Source: Rubripirellula reticaptiva
GTDB lineage: Bacteria; Planctomycetota; Planctomycetia; Pirellulales; Pirellulaceae
NCBI RefSeq assembly: GCF_007860175.1
Contig: NZ_SJPX01000004.1
Location: forward strand, 620,001-684,000
Length of the DNA stretch: 64,000 nt
Reading direction: 5' to 3'
Position 1 is the stretch's first letter, and every line of letters starts with the position of its first letter. The notes beneath the pieces were generated by a model, which ran no database searches, was not told where the DNA came from, and saw nothing but the letters and a program-made list of their open reading frames with translations. A program made the position numbers and the translations under genes. This document shows positions 1-8,206 of the stretch, piece by piece.

Positions 1-1
1 C

Positions 2-670
2 GATGCGATCCATGAGGGTGAGCAACTCGTCAAAAAGATTGATGAACTCGAAGGCCAAGCAATCGCGACCAAGGGAGTTTCAATCGCGATCGCGTGTGAC
101 CAAACGGGATCAATGGCAAACGTCCTCGCGAGACTGCGAGCCGTTCTGCTCGCTATCGCTGAGATGTTCCCAATGGCGACCGACAACTTCAACATTGGAG
201 TCGTTCTTTACGGAAACGGCCCCCGGGTCACGTTTCCGTTGCAGCGTATCAAGCAAATCGATCAGGACGGCGGTGACTCCCTCGCGGAACTGCAAGACTT
301 TGCCACGCAAATGAAGTGCGCCGGCGGACAAGCAGACATCGGTCTTGCTGTCGCCGAAGCGATGGAGATGTTGGACGCCGCACCCAACTCTGACAAGTCT
401 CGACAACTGCTGATGGTTTGCGGCGATGTCAGTCATGGTGAATGCGTTCATCACGGCCCCGGTGACGACGACAAGCTGGTGCGCACCGTGGCAGCGTGGG
501 CGACAGCCAGCGGAAAACACCGTCGCGTTCTCGGATTGCACACCGGCGTGGAAACGCATCCGGCGCGTGCGTTCTACGAGCGTCTTGGGCAAGCCAATCA
601 AGAGAGTGGCTTCGGCAGCGATCCTGCCGAAATCTTCAAGTCCATCTTCGCGGCGTCTTTTGGAAAGTAA
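2..670 (+). CDS. VWA-domain protein, N-terminus cut by window edge
   Basis: The reading frame is open from base 2, so the gene starts before the window; an internal ATG at 113 is not the true start. The visible 222 residues contain a von Willebrand A fold. A MIDAS-type DQTGSM motif ends a hydrophobic strand at the frame start, a GGQAD segment stands where the MIDAS threonine loop is expected, and VCGDVSHGE fits the later acidic strand. No membrane segment is visible in this part. VWA domains usually bind a protein partner through a divalent metal. The gene heads a tightly packed operon (next ATG 5 bases after its stop) that contains a second VWA-like lipoprotein. The partner and process are unknown. 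Confidence 0.75.
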   Translation, partial: DAIHEGEQLVKKIDELEGQAIATKGVSIAIACDQTGSMANVLARLRAVLLAIAEMFPMATDNFNIGVVLYGNGPRVTFPLQRIKQIDQDGGDSLAELQDFATQMKCAGGQADIGLAVAEAMEMLDAAPNSDKSRQLLMVCGDVSHGECVHHGPGDDDKLVRTVAAWATASGKHRRVLGLHTGVETHPARAFYERLGQANQESGFGSDPAEIFKSIFAASFGK

Positions 671-674
671 TCAA

Positions 675-932
675 ATGAGTGAATCGACTCCGAATGAAGT
701 TGAAATCGAATTCGACTTCGAGGGCTGGGGCGACGTCCGTCCGGCACGCCGAAACGATGAAAGTCGCAGCGTGAAGCGATCGCCACTGTCGCCGAAGTTG
801 ACTCTTCGAAAGGGAATTAGTAGCCCCACGAAAGACTGGCTGGCACTCAATGCGGTTTGGATCTTTTCTGTTTCCTTCGCAACGCTGAGCGTCTGCGGAT
901 GGCTTTTTAACTTTCTCATGAACCCTCTCTAG
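675..932 (+). CDS. small single-pass membrane protein
   Basis: This 85-residue protein has an acidic N-terminus (EVEIEFDFEGWGDV), a basic middle and one hydrophobic helix near the C-terminus (WIFSVSFATLSVCGWLF). The start at 675 follows the upstream stop by four bases and has GGAAAG as a plausible ribosome site. A longer frame opens at 426 but overlaps the VWA gene, so the short start is preferred. I recognise no family. Its place between the VWA gene and further small membrane proteins suggests a subunit of the same membrane assembly, which is inference only. Confidence 0.6.
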   Translation: MSESTPNEVEIEFDFEGWGDVRPARRNDESRSVKRSPLSPKLTLRKGISSPTKDWLALNAVWIFSVSFATLSVCGWLFNFLMNPL

Positions 933-989
933 ACAACGGACCAACTTGACCTTGTCCACTCAAAACCCTTTTCATCGGGAGACACAAGA

Positions 990-1373
990 ATGCAAAATCT
1001 TTCCGCGATGCTCTTTTGCATCGTTACCACATTAATGGCCGTCTCTGTCGGCCTATCGCTTTGGTGCGAAACGGTTGAAACCACGGATCCAAAGACTCAT
1101 ACGGACTCGCTGTTTTCGGTCTGTGAACATTGCAAGATCCAGTATCTCGCAGAGTTGGAAAACCCAAAGCAGTTTGTCGCTCGCACTCGATTGGTCGCAC
1201 ATATGTCGGGTTATGTCAGCGCAATGAGCTTCGTCGCCTTATTTCTCGTTTCAGCCAGTCAGCTGATCGAGCTCTGTTTCACCACCGCGATCAAAACGCT
1301 GATTTCGTTCACGCCAGCTCGGATCGCAAAATTGCGGGCAACACAATTTCCTAAAACGAGGCAAACGCCATGA
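990..1373 (+). CDS. small membrane protein with two predicted helices
   Basis: This 127-residue protein has an N-terminal hydrophobic helix (residues about 5-25) and a second one around residues 77-97. Between them lies a polar loop with the cysteine pair CEHCK. The tail is basic (ARIAKLRATQFPKTRQTP). GGGAG lies eight bases before the ATG. Its stop codon overlaps the next start (ATGA), which implies translational coupling. No family is recognised. The CxxC-type loop could bind metal or form a disulfide if extracytoplasmic. Confidence 0.6.
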   Translation: MQNLSAMLFCIVTTLMAVSVGLSLWCETVETTDPKTHTDSLFSVCEHCKIQYLAELENPKQFVARTRLVAHMSGYVSAMSFVALFLVSASQLIELCFTTAIKTLISFTPARIAKLRATQFPKTRQTP

Positions 1374-2170
1374 ACAATCTATATCACCTCATCTGCGAAA
1401 ACTCCACTCGCCCGGATCTAGCAAGGTCGGTGTTGGATCAACTCGCTGAAACAAGTGACTTTGATCTGGGGACGCAAGCGAGATCACTGACGGACACACA
1501 ATTTAGAACGGTCGCCGATTGGATTGTCAGCGAGGTTCTGGATAGCGCGAAGTTCAACGCAATCTTTACGGGTGCGTTGTTTCATATGTTTCTGACTGCG
1601 ACCCAATATGGAGGTCGCGGTGAGTTAGTCGCAGAATTTGAGACAAAGGTGAAGATCTCTCGATCTCAGCTCTACCGACTCAAAGACATTCACTTGTCAT
1701 TTGGGCGTTTGCTCATCAAAGAGCCCGGTCTACGCCATCGATTCCCGATGGAGTCATTCAAGCTGCTTTCATCTTCGGGTACTGAGCAAGCAGCAAGAGA
1801 CGAAGCAACCGAATTGGCTCGGAAGGGTCAGGCAGTCACGATCAAAAAGGCAAGGGAAATCATCGCAAAGCACTCTTTGCCGAAAGATCCCGCCGACCAT
1901 GGGGAACGACCTTCATGCGACGTCGGGCTGCTTGCCAATTCCGAAGAAACGCTTGTCGTAGAAGCTCCGGTCGCGTCTGGCGTCCTCTGGCGTTACTGCG
2001 ACCGACTCGTTCGCGTGATCATCGAACCGGCTTCCAAAAGAGCTGTCGACCTCGACGCGATGATCTACGCCCTACGCGAAGCACTCAGGCGAATTGAAGG
2101 TGAACGAATAAGTGATGGTAACTCTCCAATCCAGGACTCGAACGAGGAGCAATACGCCGATGTGGGATAA
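1370..2170 (+). CDS. ParB/KfrA-like protein, unknown role
   Basis: This is a 266-residue soluble protein, translationally coupled to the gene before it (ATGA overlap, GAGG ribosome site). Residues about 85-170 carry a helix-rich segment (SRSQLYRLKDIH, then ATELARKGQAVTIKKAREII). The ending resembles the region after the HTH in ParB/KfrA-like or DUF3102-type plasmid proteins, where repeated residues set the orientation of a DNA-binding helix. The C-terminal 90 residues are unlike anything I know. A DNA-binding or partition role would suit an integrative element, but the match is weak and based on pattern only. Confidence 0.55.
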   Translation: MNNLYHLICENSTRPDLARSVLDQLAETSDFDLGTQARSLTDTQFRTVADWIVSEVLDSAKFNAIFTGALFHMFLTATQYGGRGELVAEFETKVKISRSQLYRLKDIHLSFGRLLIKEPGLRHRFPMESFKLLSSSGTEQAARDEATELARKGQAVTIKKAREIIAKHSLPKDPADHGERPSCDVGLLANSEETLVVEAPVASGVLWRYCDRLVRVIIEPASKRAVDLDAMIYALREALRRIEGERISDGNSPIQDSNEEQYADVG

Positions 2171-2762
2171 ACTTGATAGTTTCGACAATGTTCTCCCTGT
2201 CGAACAGCCAGGGGGCGAAAGGGCTGTTCCCGAACAGCCGCCGCGTCGCCGCAAACCATTGAAAGATGTGCTGCAGTTCTGGGCACTCAACGCGGTGCTC
2301 GGTTCGATCATCGCGGTTGTTTACCTCAGTGTCGGAGCAGCCGGCATCACGGAAGTGCTGCCCATCACTCAGCAGCGACTGCACCAATTGCCGATTCCGG
2401 CGATTGAGCGATTACAGAACTATAGCGGCTGGAACCGCGTTTCACTCGCATTGATTTTTGCGGCGGGGCTTTGCCTGGCTGTGTCGTTGCTGTGGATCCG
2501 GATATTCGCTTGCTTGCAAGATGCTGGATCGCTCACCCGCAAACGCCGCGATCAGCCCGTGTTGTTCTATTTGCACACCTTCATTTGCGCGACGGTGATT
2601 GGCGTGGACAGCGCGTTGTTTTTCATTGGGCTGTCAACCTCAACCGTCGGCTGGGCGGACACCCCAATCTACGTACCGATTCTCGCCACGCTTCTCTTCA
2701 CCGCATCGTTGGCTCTCTGGGGGAGCTGGCACTGCGATTACAAAAACTCCACGAAGGTTTAA
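2160..2762 (+). CDS. polytopic membrane protein, unknown
   Basis: The 200-residue protein starts at ATG 2160, inside the last codons of the preceding gene, with GAGGAG about ten bases upstream. A longer frame from 2112 has no better signal. After a charged, proline-containing N-terminus (residues 1-35) there are four hydrophobic stretches: about residues 37-63, 95-117, 133-155 and 168-188. It ends in a basic cytoplasmic tail. No conserved motif is recognised. It lies between the ParB-like gene and the VWA lipoprotein in one operon, so it may anchor or export a complex including those proteins (inference). Confidence 0.6.
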   Translation: MWDKLDSFDNVLPVEQPGGERAVPEQPPRRRKPLKDVLQFWALNAVLGSIIAVVYLSVGAAGITEVLPITQQRLHQLPIPAIERLQNYSGWNRVSLALIFAAGLCLAVSLLWIRIFACLQDAGSLTRKRRDQPVLFYLHTFICATVIGVDSALFFIGLSTSTVGWADTPIYVPILATLLFTASLALWGSWHCDYKNSTKV

Positions 2763-2771
2763 GGCTGCACG

Positions 2772-3488
2772 ATGTCAATTCGACCAAGAACACCGACGCT
2801 TCATTTCCAATTGCCCCTGCTGGCGGCGATCGCCTTCATCGGCGGGTGCATTCCAAGTGCTAACGTTTTGGCGCCACCGCCCTTCGAAACCGAGGAACTC
2901 GACTCGGTTCTCGCGGTCAGCGTGGACCTATCCGGTTCATTTGCGAATCGCTTCAGCGAACAAGCTTATCCGCTTTTGCTCGATGTAACGGATCGATTTT
3001 TCCGCACGGGCATGGGGCAAGACAACCGCGTGGTGCTCTCTCAAATGAGTGGCAACAGCCGGGTGGTCTTATTCGATGGCACTGCGTCCGAACTGAGAAG
3101 TCGCTTCGCATCACCAGAAGAGCTTGCCGGCTTCCTTCGATTGAAGTCACAACCAGAGCGATCACCCATCTTCGATGCCACCCGTGAAACGATCGACTAT
3201 GTCGTCGGGATTGACGGCATTGGAGACAGCACTCGTGTGCTCACGGTAATCCTGAGCGACATGCGTGAATCCGAGTCGGACCAATCCAAACGCACAACGC
3301 AGGGACGGAAGATGCTGGAATCACTCAAACGGTATCGAGAGCAGGGCGGGGCCATCGCCTGCTATTGCGTCGACCAGAACGAGACTCAGCGGTGGCGCCG
3401 AATCTTCGATCTAGCTGGATTCGACCCCGGCTACTCGTTGATCTCGAATGACCTGGTGGAGAACCCAACGTTACCCATCTTTGACTGA
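2772..3488 (+). CDS. VWA-like lipoprotein
   Basis: This 238-residue protein has a signal peptide ending in a lipobox-like IGGC near residue 26, so export and lipidation are likely. The mature part begins a VWA-like fold: AVSVDLSGSF is a MIDAS DxSGS motif. SPIFDATRETIDYV and LTVILSDMRES are the positions expected for the second and third metal-site elements. The start follows the previous gene by nine bases. It is the second VWA protein of the operon (the first is at 2-670). Pairing of a non-lipidated and a lipidated VWA protein with small membrane proteins is unusual and suggests a cell-envelope complex. Confidence 0.65.
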   Translation: MSIRPRTPTLHFQLPLLAAIAFIGGCIPSANVLAPPPFETEELDSVLAVSVDLSGSFANRFSEQAYPLLLDVTDRFFRTGMGQDNRVVLSQMSGNSRVVLFDGTASELRSRFASPEELAGFLRLKSQPERSPIFDATRETIDYVVGIDGIGDSTRVLTVILSDMRESESDQSKRTTQGRKMLESLKRYREQGGAIACYCVDQNETQRWRRIFDLAGFDPGYSLISNDLVENPTLPIFD

Positions 3489-3550
3489 AAACTGAAACGA
3501 ATCAAGTCGGCAATTGGAAACAAAGAACGATCAAACGAAAGAGCTCAACC

Positions 3551-4309
3551 ATGCTAAAACCCTATCACTGCGTGAGCGTTCCAAGGTGGCCGCAAATGCA
3601 ATTCGACGCATCCAAAAGGCGAGCTTACCTTTCAGTGCGATACGCAGACTGGCGATCGCACGCCAGAGGCTGCCGTTGCACTGAGATACTCGTTTGCCTT
3701 GGATATGTCGCGTGCGGTTGGCTCGCTTACCAAGCCGTGCCGATATATGCCGAAATTCAGGCGACTTTGCTTGGGTGGATGGTCGTCTGGGGTGTTTCGG
3801 CCACCTGCATGAGAACGTCATTTCGATTGCTTCTACCGAAGTTTCTCGCTCGTCGCATCTTTGGCACTCGGCTCCGCGTGTGGATGACACCCACAGCGAT
3901 CGCGATCGACAGCCGGCTTTACGAGAAGCCCTTCCGGGTGCCTCGGCAGTGGTCGGGCACGCCACTGAATTTGCAATTCATCAGCGCGGAAGACCCTGAG
4001 GACACAGAGCACCGACATCGCAGCGGTCCCAAGACAGGGGAACGGCAGATCTTCCAAGAGGAATCAAAATTGATCCAACTCCTCATTCGGTCGCCCGACC
4101 AGCCCCGCGGCTCCGAATACAACGACTCGGAATGTGCGATGCGTTGCTATCCCGTGGCGTCGGTTCGACAGCGTGACGTGTCAAAATTCACGATCGTTCT
4201 CAATACAGCAAGTCGAATGACACTGGGTCCAAATCATTTCGACGACGTGTCCAAGTGGACGCAGGGAGTTGACATCGACATTCCCGAGCCCCGTGAAAGG
4301 AACATCTAA
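3551..4309 (+). CDS. membrane-anchored hypothetical protein
   Basis: A 252-residue protein. A polar 40-residue N-terminus is followed by two hydrophobic helices (about residues 44-66 and 68-86) and a large soluble C-terminal domain of about 150 residues. An AAAGAG ribosome site precedes the ATG. The topology would leave both ends in the cytoplasm. The soluble domain has no recognised motif. The stop codon is followed after one base by the start of the excisionase-like gene, so the two are probably co-translated. Confidence 0.55.
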   Translation: MLKPYHCVSVPRWPQMQFDASKRRAYLSVRYADWRSHARGCRCTEILVCLGYVACGWLAYQAVPIYAEIQATLLGWMVVWGVSATCMRTSFRLLLPKFLARRIFGTRLRVWMTPTAIAIDSRLYEKPFRVPRQWSGTPLNLQFISAEDPEDTEHRHRSGPKTGERQIFQEESKLIQLLIRSPDQPRGSEYNDSECAMRCYPVASVRQRDVSKFTIVLNTASRMTLGPNHFDDVSKWTQGVDIDIPEPRERNI

Positions 4310-4310
4310 A

Positions 4311-4511
4311 ATGCTGTTGACGATCAAAGACGTCGCGAAACGATTGAACATCAGCCTCAGCAAAGCCTATGCAATCGTCTCGCAGGGTGATCTTCCATCC
4401 TATCAAATTGGCAGCGCCCGTCGCGTGGCAGAGGATGACTTGAAGGACTACCTGGAAGGTTGCCGAACGGAGCACCAACGTCTGCCCGAAGCGGTCAAGC
4501 GACACTTTTAA
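4311..4511 (+). CDS. excisionase-like helix-turn-helix protein
   Basis: The 66-residue protein matches the MerR-like HTH_17/Xis fold: LTIKDVAKRLNISLSKAYAI is the helix-turn-helix, followed by a wing (LPSYQIGSARRVAEDDLKDY). Such proteins bind DNA near att sites and direct excision, or act as small repressors. The ATG at 4311 follows GAAAGG and comes one base after the preceding stop; a longer frame from 4269 overlaps that gene and is disfavoured. A tyrosine integrase lies 15 kb away in the same interval, which supports a recombination-directionality role, but a plain transcription regulator is equally compatible. Confidence 0.7.
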   Translation: MLLTIKDVAKRLNISLSKAYAIVSQGDLPSYQIGSARRVAEDDLKDYLEGCRTEHQRLPEAVKRHF

Positions 4512-4531
4512 CCCATAAGCAGAAACACGAT

Positions 4532-4918
4532 ATGAGCAAAAACGGATCATCACCGAACGGCCCCAGCCACACAAAATCGTTCAACCAGAGAGCGGCCAAG
4601 CCGAGAGTGACGTTGCGACGTGACTTTGCCCGGGCCGCAACCCCGGCGTCGGCGAAGCCGGCATTTGCAAAAGCGTCCAAGCAAGAAGCAAAGACATTCT
4701 CGATGCCAACACTCGAATTGACACCGCGTGGGGCTCGTACGCTACCAAAGAAACAACGAACTCGCGCGATCGCATCAGTCGACGCGAAGAAACTTCCAAA
4801 AGTGATGCCGGAGAGGGCGAGACCACGTCTCGATCAATTCAATCGGAAGGCGATGGGACGACACTCACTTCAAGTCGCAAAGAGCAAGGAACGAGACAGT
4901 GGACAACGAGAACGATAA
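4532..4918 (+). CDS. basic low-complexity hypothetical protein
   Basis: A 128-residue, strongly basic protein rich in Lys, Arg, Ala, Ser and Pro, with no hydrophobic core and no motif I recognise. It is probably disordered and could bind nucleic acid. The ATG at 4532 is preferred over 4460, which overlaps the HTH gene. Its last 20 bases overlap the next gene. Coding status rests on the packed operon position and open frame, so some doubt remains. Confidence 0.4.
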   Translation: MSKNGSSPNGPSHTKSFNQRAAKPRVTLRRDFARAATPASAKPAFAKASKQEAKTFSMPTLELTPRGARTLPKKQRTRAIASVDAKKLPKVMPERARPRLDQFNRKAMGRHSLQVAKSKERDSGQRER

Positions 4919-5246
4919 AACACTTGCGCAACGAGGACACGGCGCGTTAGGTTGCGATGTGACCTACAGTGAAAACGAGATTGAAGCAATGTTGGCTCCG
5001 CAGACGCGGATCATTGCTGATGCCAAAGGCAAAGAAATTAAGCTTGAACAATCGGTTCTGTTTTGGACGATGTTCGACACGCTGATCCAGGAATGGTCTT
5101 TCACTCCAGCTCAGTTGATTGGCTACGGTTACGATACCACCCAGGAATTTGGACTACCCTTTTCCCTGGCCATCCAAGATGCAGTGTCTCACCTGTACAA
5201 AGACTGGACCGCGCCGGACGAGCAGGGGAGTTACTCGGCGATCTAG
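4899..5246 (+). CDS. hypothetical protein, last gene of the VWA operon
   Basis: A 115-residue acidic soluble protein starting at GTG 4899, overlapping the preceding gene. No signal peptide or membrane helix is visible. Residues 25-100 are a plausible mixed alpha/beta domain (SVLFWTMFDTLIQEWSFT is the most hydrophobic segment). I recognise no family. The 3' end overlaps the end of the convergent coupling-protein gene by four bases, which closes the plus-strand operon. Confidence 0.5.
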   Translation: MDNENDKTLAQRGHGALGCDVTYSENEIEAMLAPQTRIIADAKGKEIKLEQSVLFWTMFDTLIQEWSFTPAQLIGYGYDTTQEFGLPFSLAIQDAVSHLYKDWTAPDEQGSYSAI

Positions 5247-7099
5247 AACGGATCGTATCGCCCTTGCAGGAAAGCGGCTTTGTCGTAAAACGCCTGTTGC
5301 AAAATCATCGGATGAAAACCAGGCCGTAAAATCAACTGCCGTAGTTTTGCATCGTCTCGGGCGAAGAACATCCCGACTTCTGCCGGCGTCATCAGCGGCG
5401 TGGAATCGATCGACCAGTTCTTGCCCGATTGAGCGTCATTGGCCACCTGGGAAAACGTCGTCGCGGTACTCGAAGATTTTGCGGTCAAGCTATCGCCCAT
5501 TCGCTTCGACACATACGACAATGTCGTCTGATCATTGCCACCGAAGACTTGCATCACGCCACAGTTGGCGATGAAGGTCTCCCAGGAACCCGGGTACTTA
5601 TCTTTCAGCTGATTGAGATCTTGCACGACGATCAACAGTTTGACTCCGAGGCCAGCCAGTTGCGCGATTGCGACTTCAATGCATTCGAGCCGTTGCAACG
5701 CAGCAAACTCTTCCAAGAAAAACACGGTTTGATTTCCAACCGATTGTTTCTCTTCCTCACAGGCGGCGATCGAAAGCTGAACGATCATTCGCTGATACCC
5801 ACTCATCGTTTCGCCTCGCATCGCGGGGATGCTTGAATAGATCGATAGCGATCCACTTTTCAAGCGGCGAGGGTCAACGGATGGACCGGTCAACACATCC
5901 TGCACGCACTCAATCCCGATAAAAGACAAGTGCTTCCGCAAGTTCGACAGAACCCCAAAAAATTCCTGCCCCGTACGATCATAGAAAGCCCTCGCTGACG
6001 CGCGGACGGTACCGCCGCCCGCGTCATTGTCCATCATTTCGATTTCGAGCGTGTAACTGTTCGGATCATCGTTGGAAGGTTCGGCCAGACGGAATGCGAG
6101 TTCCCAAACGGTGACGAGGTTGCGTCGACCTTCGTATCGGGCGTGCGTGGCAACGTGAGCGCAGAGACCGCTCAAAATATCGCGAGCACAGTCATTCCAG
6201 TGCGGGTCCTTGCTTCGCTGTGAGTCCGGTATCAGCGAACTGGCGATGAGCAACGCATTCGGAACGAACGAAAATCGATCCGACCGCGAGAGCATCTCGA
6301 TCGGATTAAAACCAACCCGGTATTTACGGGTGCCTTCTCCGGAGCACTCAAAGGGATCAATGACGGCGACATCTTGCCCCAAACCTTCTGCACGCCATCG
6401 GCAGGTGGCTTTCGCGAGATCTCCTTTGGGATCAATCACGAGCGTCGACGTTTCTTTTGGAAGCATAATCAAGTTCGGCACAAGCACCGATCGCCCTTTG
6501 CCGGCACGGCTTCCCGCGACGAGAAGGTGGTGGCGATCATCAGCAACGCCAATAGGGAAACCGCCAACGACCCATCGCGTCGCTCGACCGTCGGGTAGTC
6601 GATCACCTATCGAGATCGAGCCGCCGACTACACCGAGAAAGATCTTCGATTCATGATTACCTTCGACGTCAAACCGAAGCGACTTCGTCGAGACGATATT
6701 CTGAGGGAGCTCAAAGTGCGCATTGGGCGGCCGCCCGACATCGTCAGGTCCACGACCGCGAGGCAAATCGCCGAGGATTTCGTTGAGTGCTTTGAACTGG
6801 TCGATGTCTTCGGTTCTCTCAAATTGGCCGGTCTTAACGCCTCCGAGCAATCCAATAAGATAGCAAACCTTGACGCTAGCCTGTCGCGGTGACCTCGAGC
6901 GCGACGTGGTCTCCCGGACCCGGCAACCAAAAACACTAGACCGTCTGAATTCTCCTACCAAAAGACAATCCGGGCATCCGGCGTCGGCCGCCGGTGCATC
7001 GAACAGAATGGTGAAAACCCGTATCGGTGTTCTGCACCTCCTGCAGTTTGAGATCGCCCAACCTGCTGAGGTTGGTCCAACTGACGGCACTTGGATCAA
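5243..7099 (-). CDS. type IV coupling protein (VirD4/TraG/TraD family ATPase)
   Basis: This 618-residue AAA+-like ATPase would deliver DNA-protein substrates to a conjugation channel. Walker A is GSRAGKGRS (about residues 196-204), Walker B is TVFFLEE (about 458-464), and a TraG-type C-terminal region follows. VirD4 proteins usually have two N-terminal membrane helices; none is seen here. Instead the N-terminus shows two CxxC knuckles (Cys19/22 and Cys42/45), a zinc-ribbon-like pattern. The start given is a TTG at 7099; a GTG at 7090 has AGAGG upstream. A different frame opening with ATG at 7205 also looks coding and would join this one by a frameshift near 7040 (see findings). The gene is convergent with the VWA operon, with a four-base overlap. 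Confidence 0.85.
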   Translation of the reverse strand: MIQVPSVGPTSAGWAISNCRRCRTPIRVFTILFDAPAADAGCPDCLLVGEFRRSSVFGCRVRETTSRSRSPRQASVKVCYLIGLLGGVKTGQFERTEDIDQFKALNEILGDLPRGRGPDDVGRPPNAHFELPQNIVSTKSLRFDVEGNHESKIFLGVVGGSISIGDRLPDGRATRWVVGGFPIGVADDRHHLLVAGSRAGKGRSVLVPNLIMLPKETSTLVIDPKGDLAKATCRWRAEGLGQDVAVIDPFECSGEGTRKYRVGFNPIEMLSRSDRFSFVPNALLIASSLIPDSQRSKDPHWNDCARDILSGLCAHVATHARYEGRRNLVTVWELAFRLAEPSNDDPNSYTLEIEMMDNDAGGGTVRASARAFYDRTGQEFFGVLSNLRKHLSFIGIECVQDVLTGPSVDPRRLKSGSLSIYSSIPAMRGETMSGYQRMIVQLSIAACEEEKQSVGNQTVFFLEEFAALQRLECIEVAIAQLAGLGVKLLIVVQDLNQLKDKYPGSWETFIANCGVMQVFGGNDQTTLSYVSKRMGDSLTAKSSSTATTFSQVANDAQSGKNWSIDSTPLMTPAEVGMFFARDDAKLRQLILRPGFHPMILQQAFYDKAAFLQGRYDPF

Positions 7100-7235
7100 C
7101 CTCTAAGTCGCATCGGTCGACCTGACCGATGCGGCGAATGACCGGGCCATTCACAACCTCGCAGTCTCCGCTTCGAATTCCATTCCCGCAACTTCTCTGG
7201 GACATAAAACGGTTCCCAGACCCGGAAGTAAAGAA

Positions 7236-7268
7236 AAGGTCGGCATGAATTTCATGCCGGCCTTTTTT
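7236..7268. terminator. intrinsic terminator-like hairpin
   Basis: A 12-base stem, GGTCGGCATGAA pairing with TTCATGCCGGCC (one wobble), is followed by six T on the plus strand. On the minus strand the stem is followed by TTTTC, so it could work in both directions. No plus-strand gene that would need it lies just upstream. It may insulate the coupling-protein gene or mark an old junction. Confidence 0.7.
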
Positions 7269-7605
7269 CGTTTTTACCCAGCAAATCGCGTTGTTTCCGC
7301 GTTCTCGCGTCGCCGGCGGCGTTCTTCGTTTCTTGGCAAGCCGAGATAACCCGACGACCTCGGGGTTATGAGATCAGGGTAATTTGGCCGAATTTCTTGA
7401 CTTCTTCGTTTCTCTGTTGCTCCGGGTTAAGAGCTGTCCGACTCCCTGGGGTCGAAGCGGATTCGAAAAGGATTCATACGGCAAGTTGTTGGGTTTTCGA
7501 GCGATTCTCACGGGAGGGGGTGGCCGCTAGCTTGTTTTGCGGGAGAGAAATCGAGAACGCTGGGTAACGCGATTTGGAGAAAGAGAGAACCAAACGAGGG
7601 ATGGG
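7269..7605. other. 337-bp stretch without a recognisable gene
   Basis: All frames are short or compositionally unlike coding sequence. Nothing resembling an RNA gene, att site or insertion-sequence end is seen. It separates the coupling-protein locus from the degraded M48 protease and probably belongs to the same decayed zone. Confidence 0.5.
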
Positions 7606-8149
7606 GCGTGCCGGCAGCGATCGTCTTGGGAAGCTTGGCATTGGGAATGGCGATTCCTTGCTTGGACCAAGCAAGTTGTTGAGCGGTGTCGGCGGCGGAT
7701 CAATCTCTCGCGATTGTCAGGTCGCTGCCGTGCTGGCTCATGAAATTGGTCATGTCATTCATCGCCACGGTGCTCAGCGGATGGCGAAAGAACAATTCAA
7801 GCAGCGAGTCGCGGGAGCGTAAAGCATCGCGGCCGACGATGAGGAACTGGGTGCGGCCACGGTGCTGGTCGGCGACCTGCTCGATCTGCCGTACGGTCGA
7901 AAGCAGGAACTGCAAAGCGACTCTTAGGGCGTCGGTTTGATGATGGGCGCTGGTTACGATCCTGACGCGATGATCGAGTTGCTTAATTCATTGATGCAAG
8001 CCGGTGGTCGTGCGGGTCCAGAATTTCTGCAGTCGCATCCGCATCCGCATCCCGCAAAACGTCAAGAAGCTCTTTGGGAATTGATCGAAAGGGCTGTCGA
8101 AAACGGCAGGGGAAACGGATCTCTGAAATGGTATGCCAGTTGCTATTAG
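7606..8149 (+). pseudogene. broken M48-family metalloprotease
   Basis: The frame that reads VAAVLAHEIGHVIHRHGAQR contains the zinc-binding HEIGH motif of M48 peptidases. It continues, in the same frame, past a TAA (7820-7822) into DDEELGAATVLVGDLLDLPYG, and past a TAG (7925-7927) into MMGAGYDPDAMIELLNSLMQ and the typical ending (EFLQSHPHPHP). Both stops interrupt family-conserved sequence. Upstream, a signal-peptide-like segment (VPAAIVLGSLALGMAIPC, from about 7606) is in another frame, and the region that normally links it to the HExxH helix is missing. The gene is therefore dead or cut into fragments. Confidence 0.75.
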
Positions 8150-8206
8150 GTGTCGTTACACGGATGCCATCAACGCAACGGAATGCTTCTAAATAGCAGG
8201 ACAACC

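Noticed and set aside
7160-7200. tRNA 3'-end-like sequence (CTTCGAATTCC) that could be an att remnant
   Set aside because: The flanking bases do not form a T stem and do not match tRNA-Val or tRNA-Pro.
8036-8056. Short tandem CATCCG repeat
   Set aside because: Only three units, explained by the HPHPHP segment of the M48 C-terminus.
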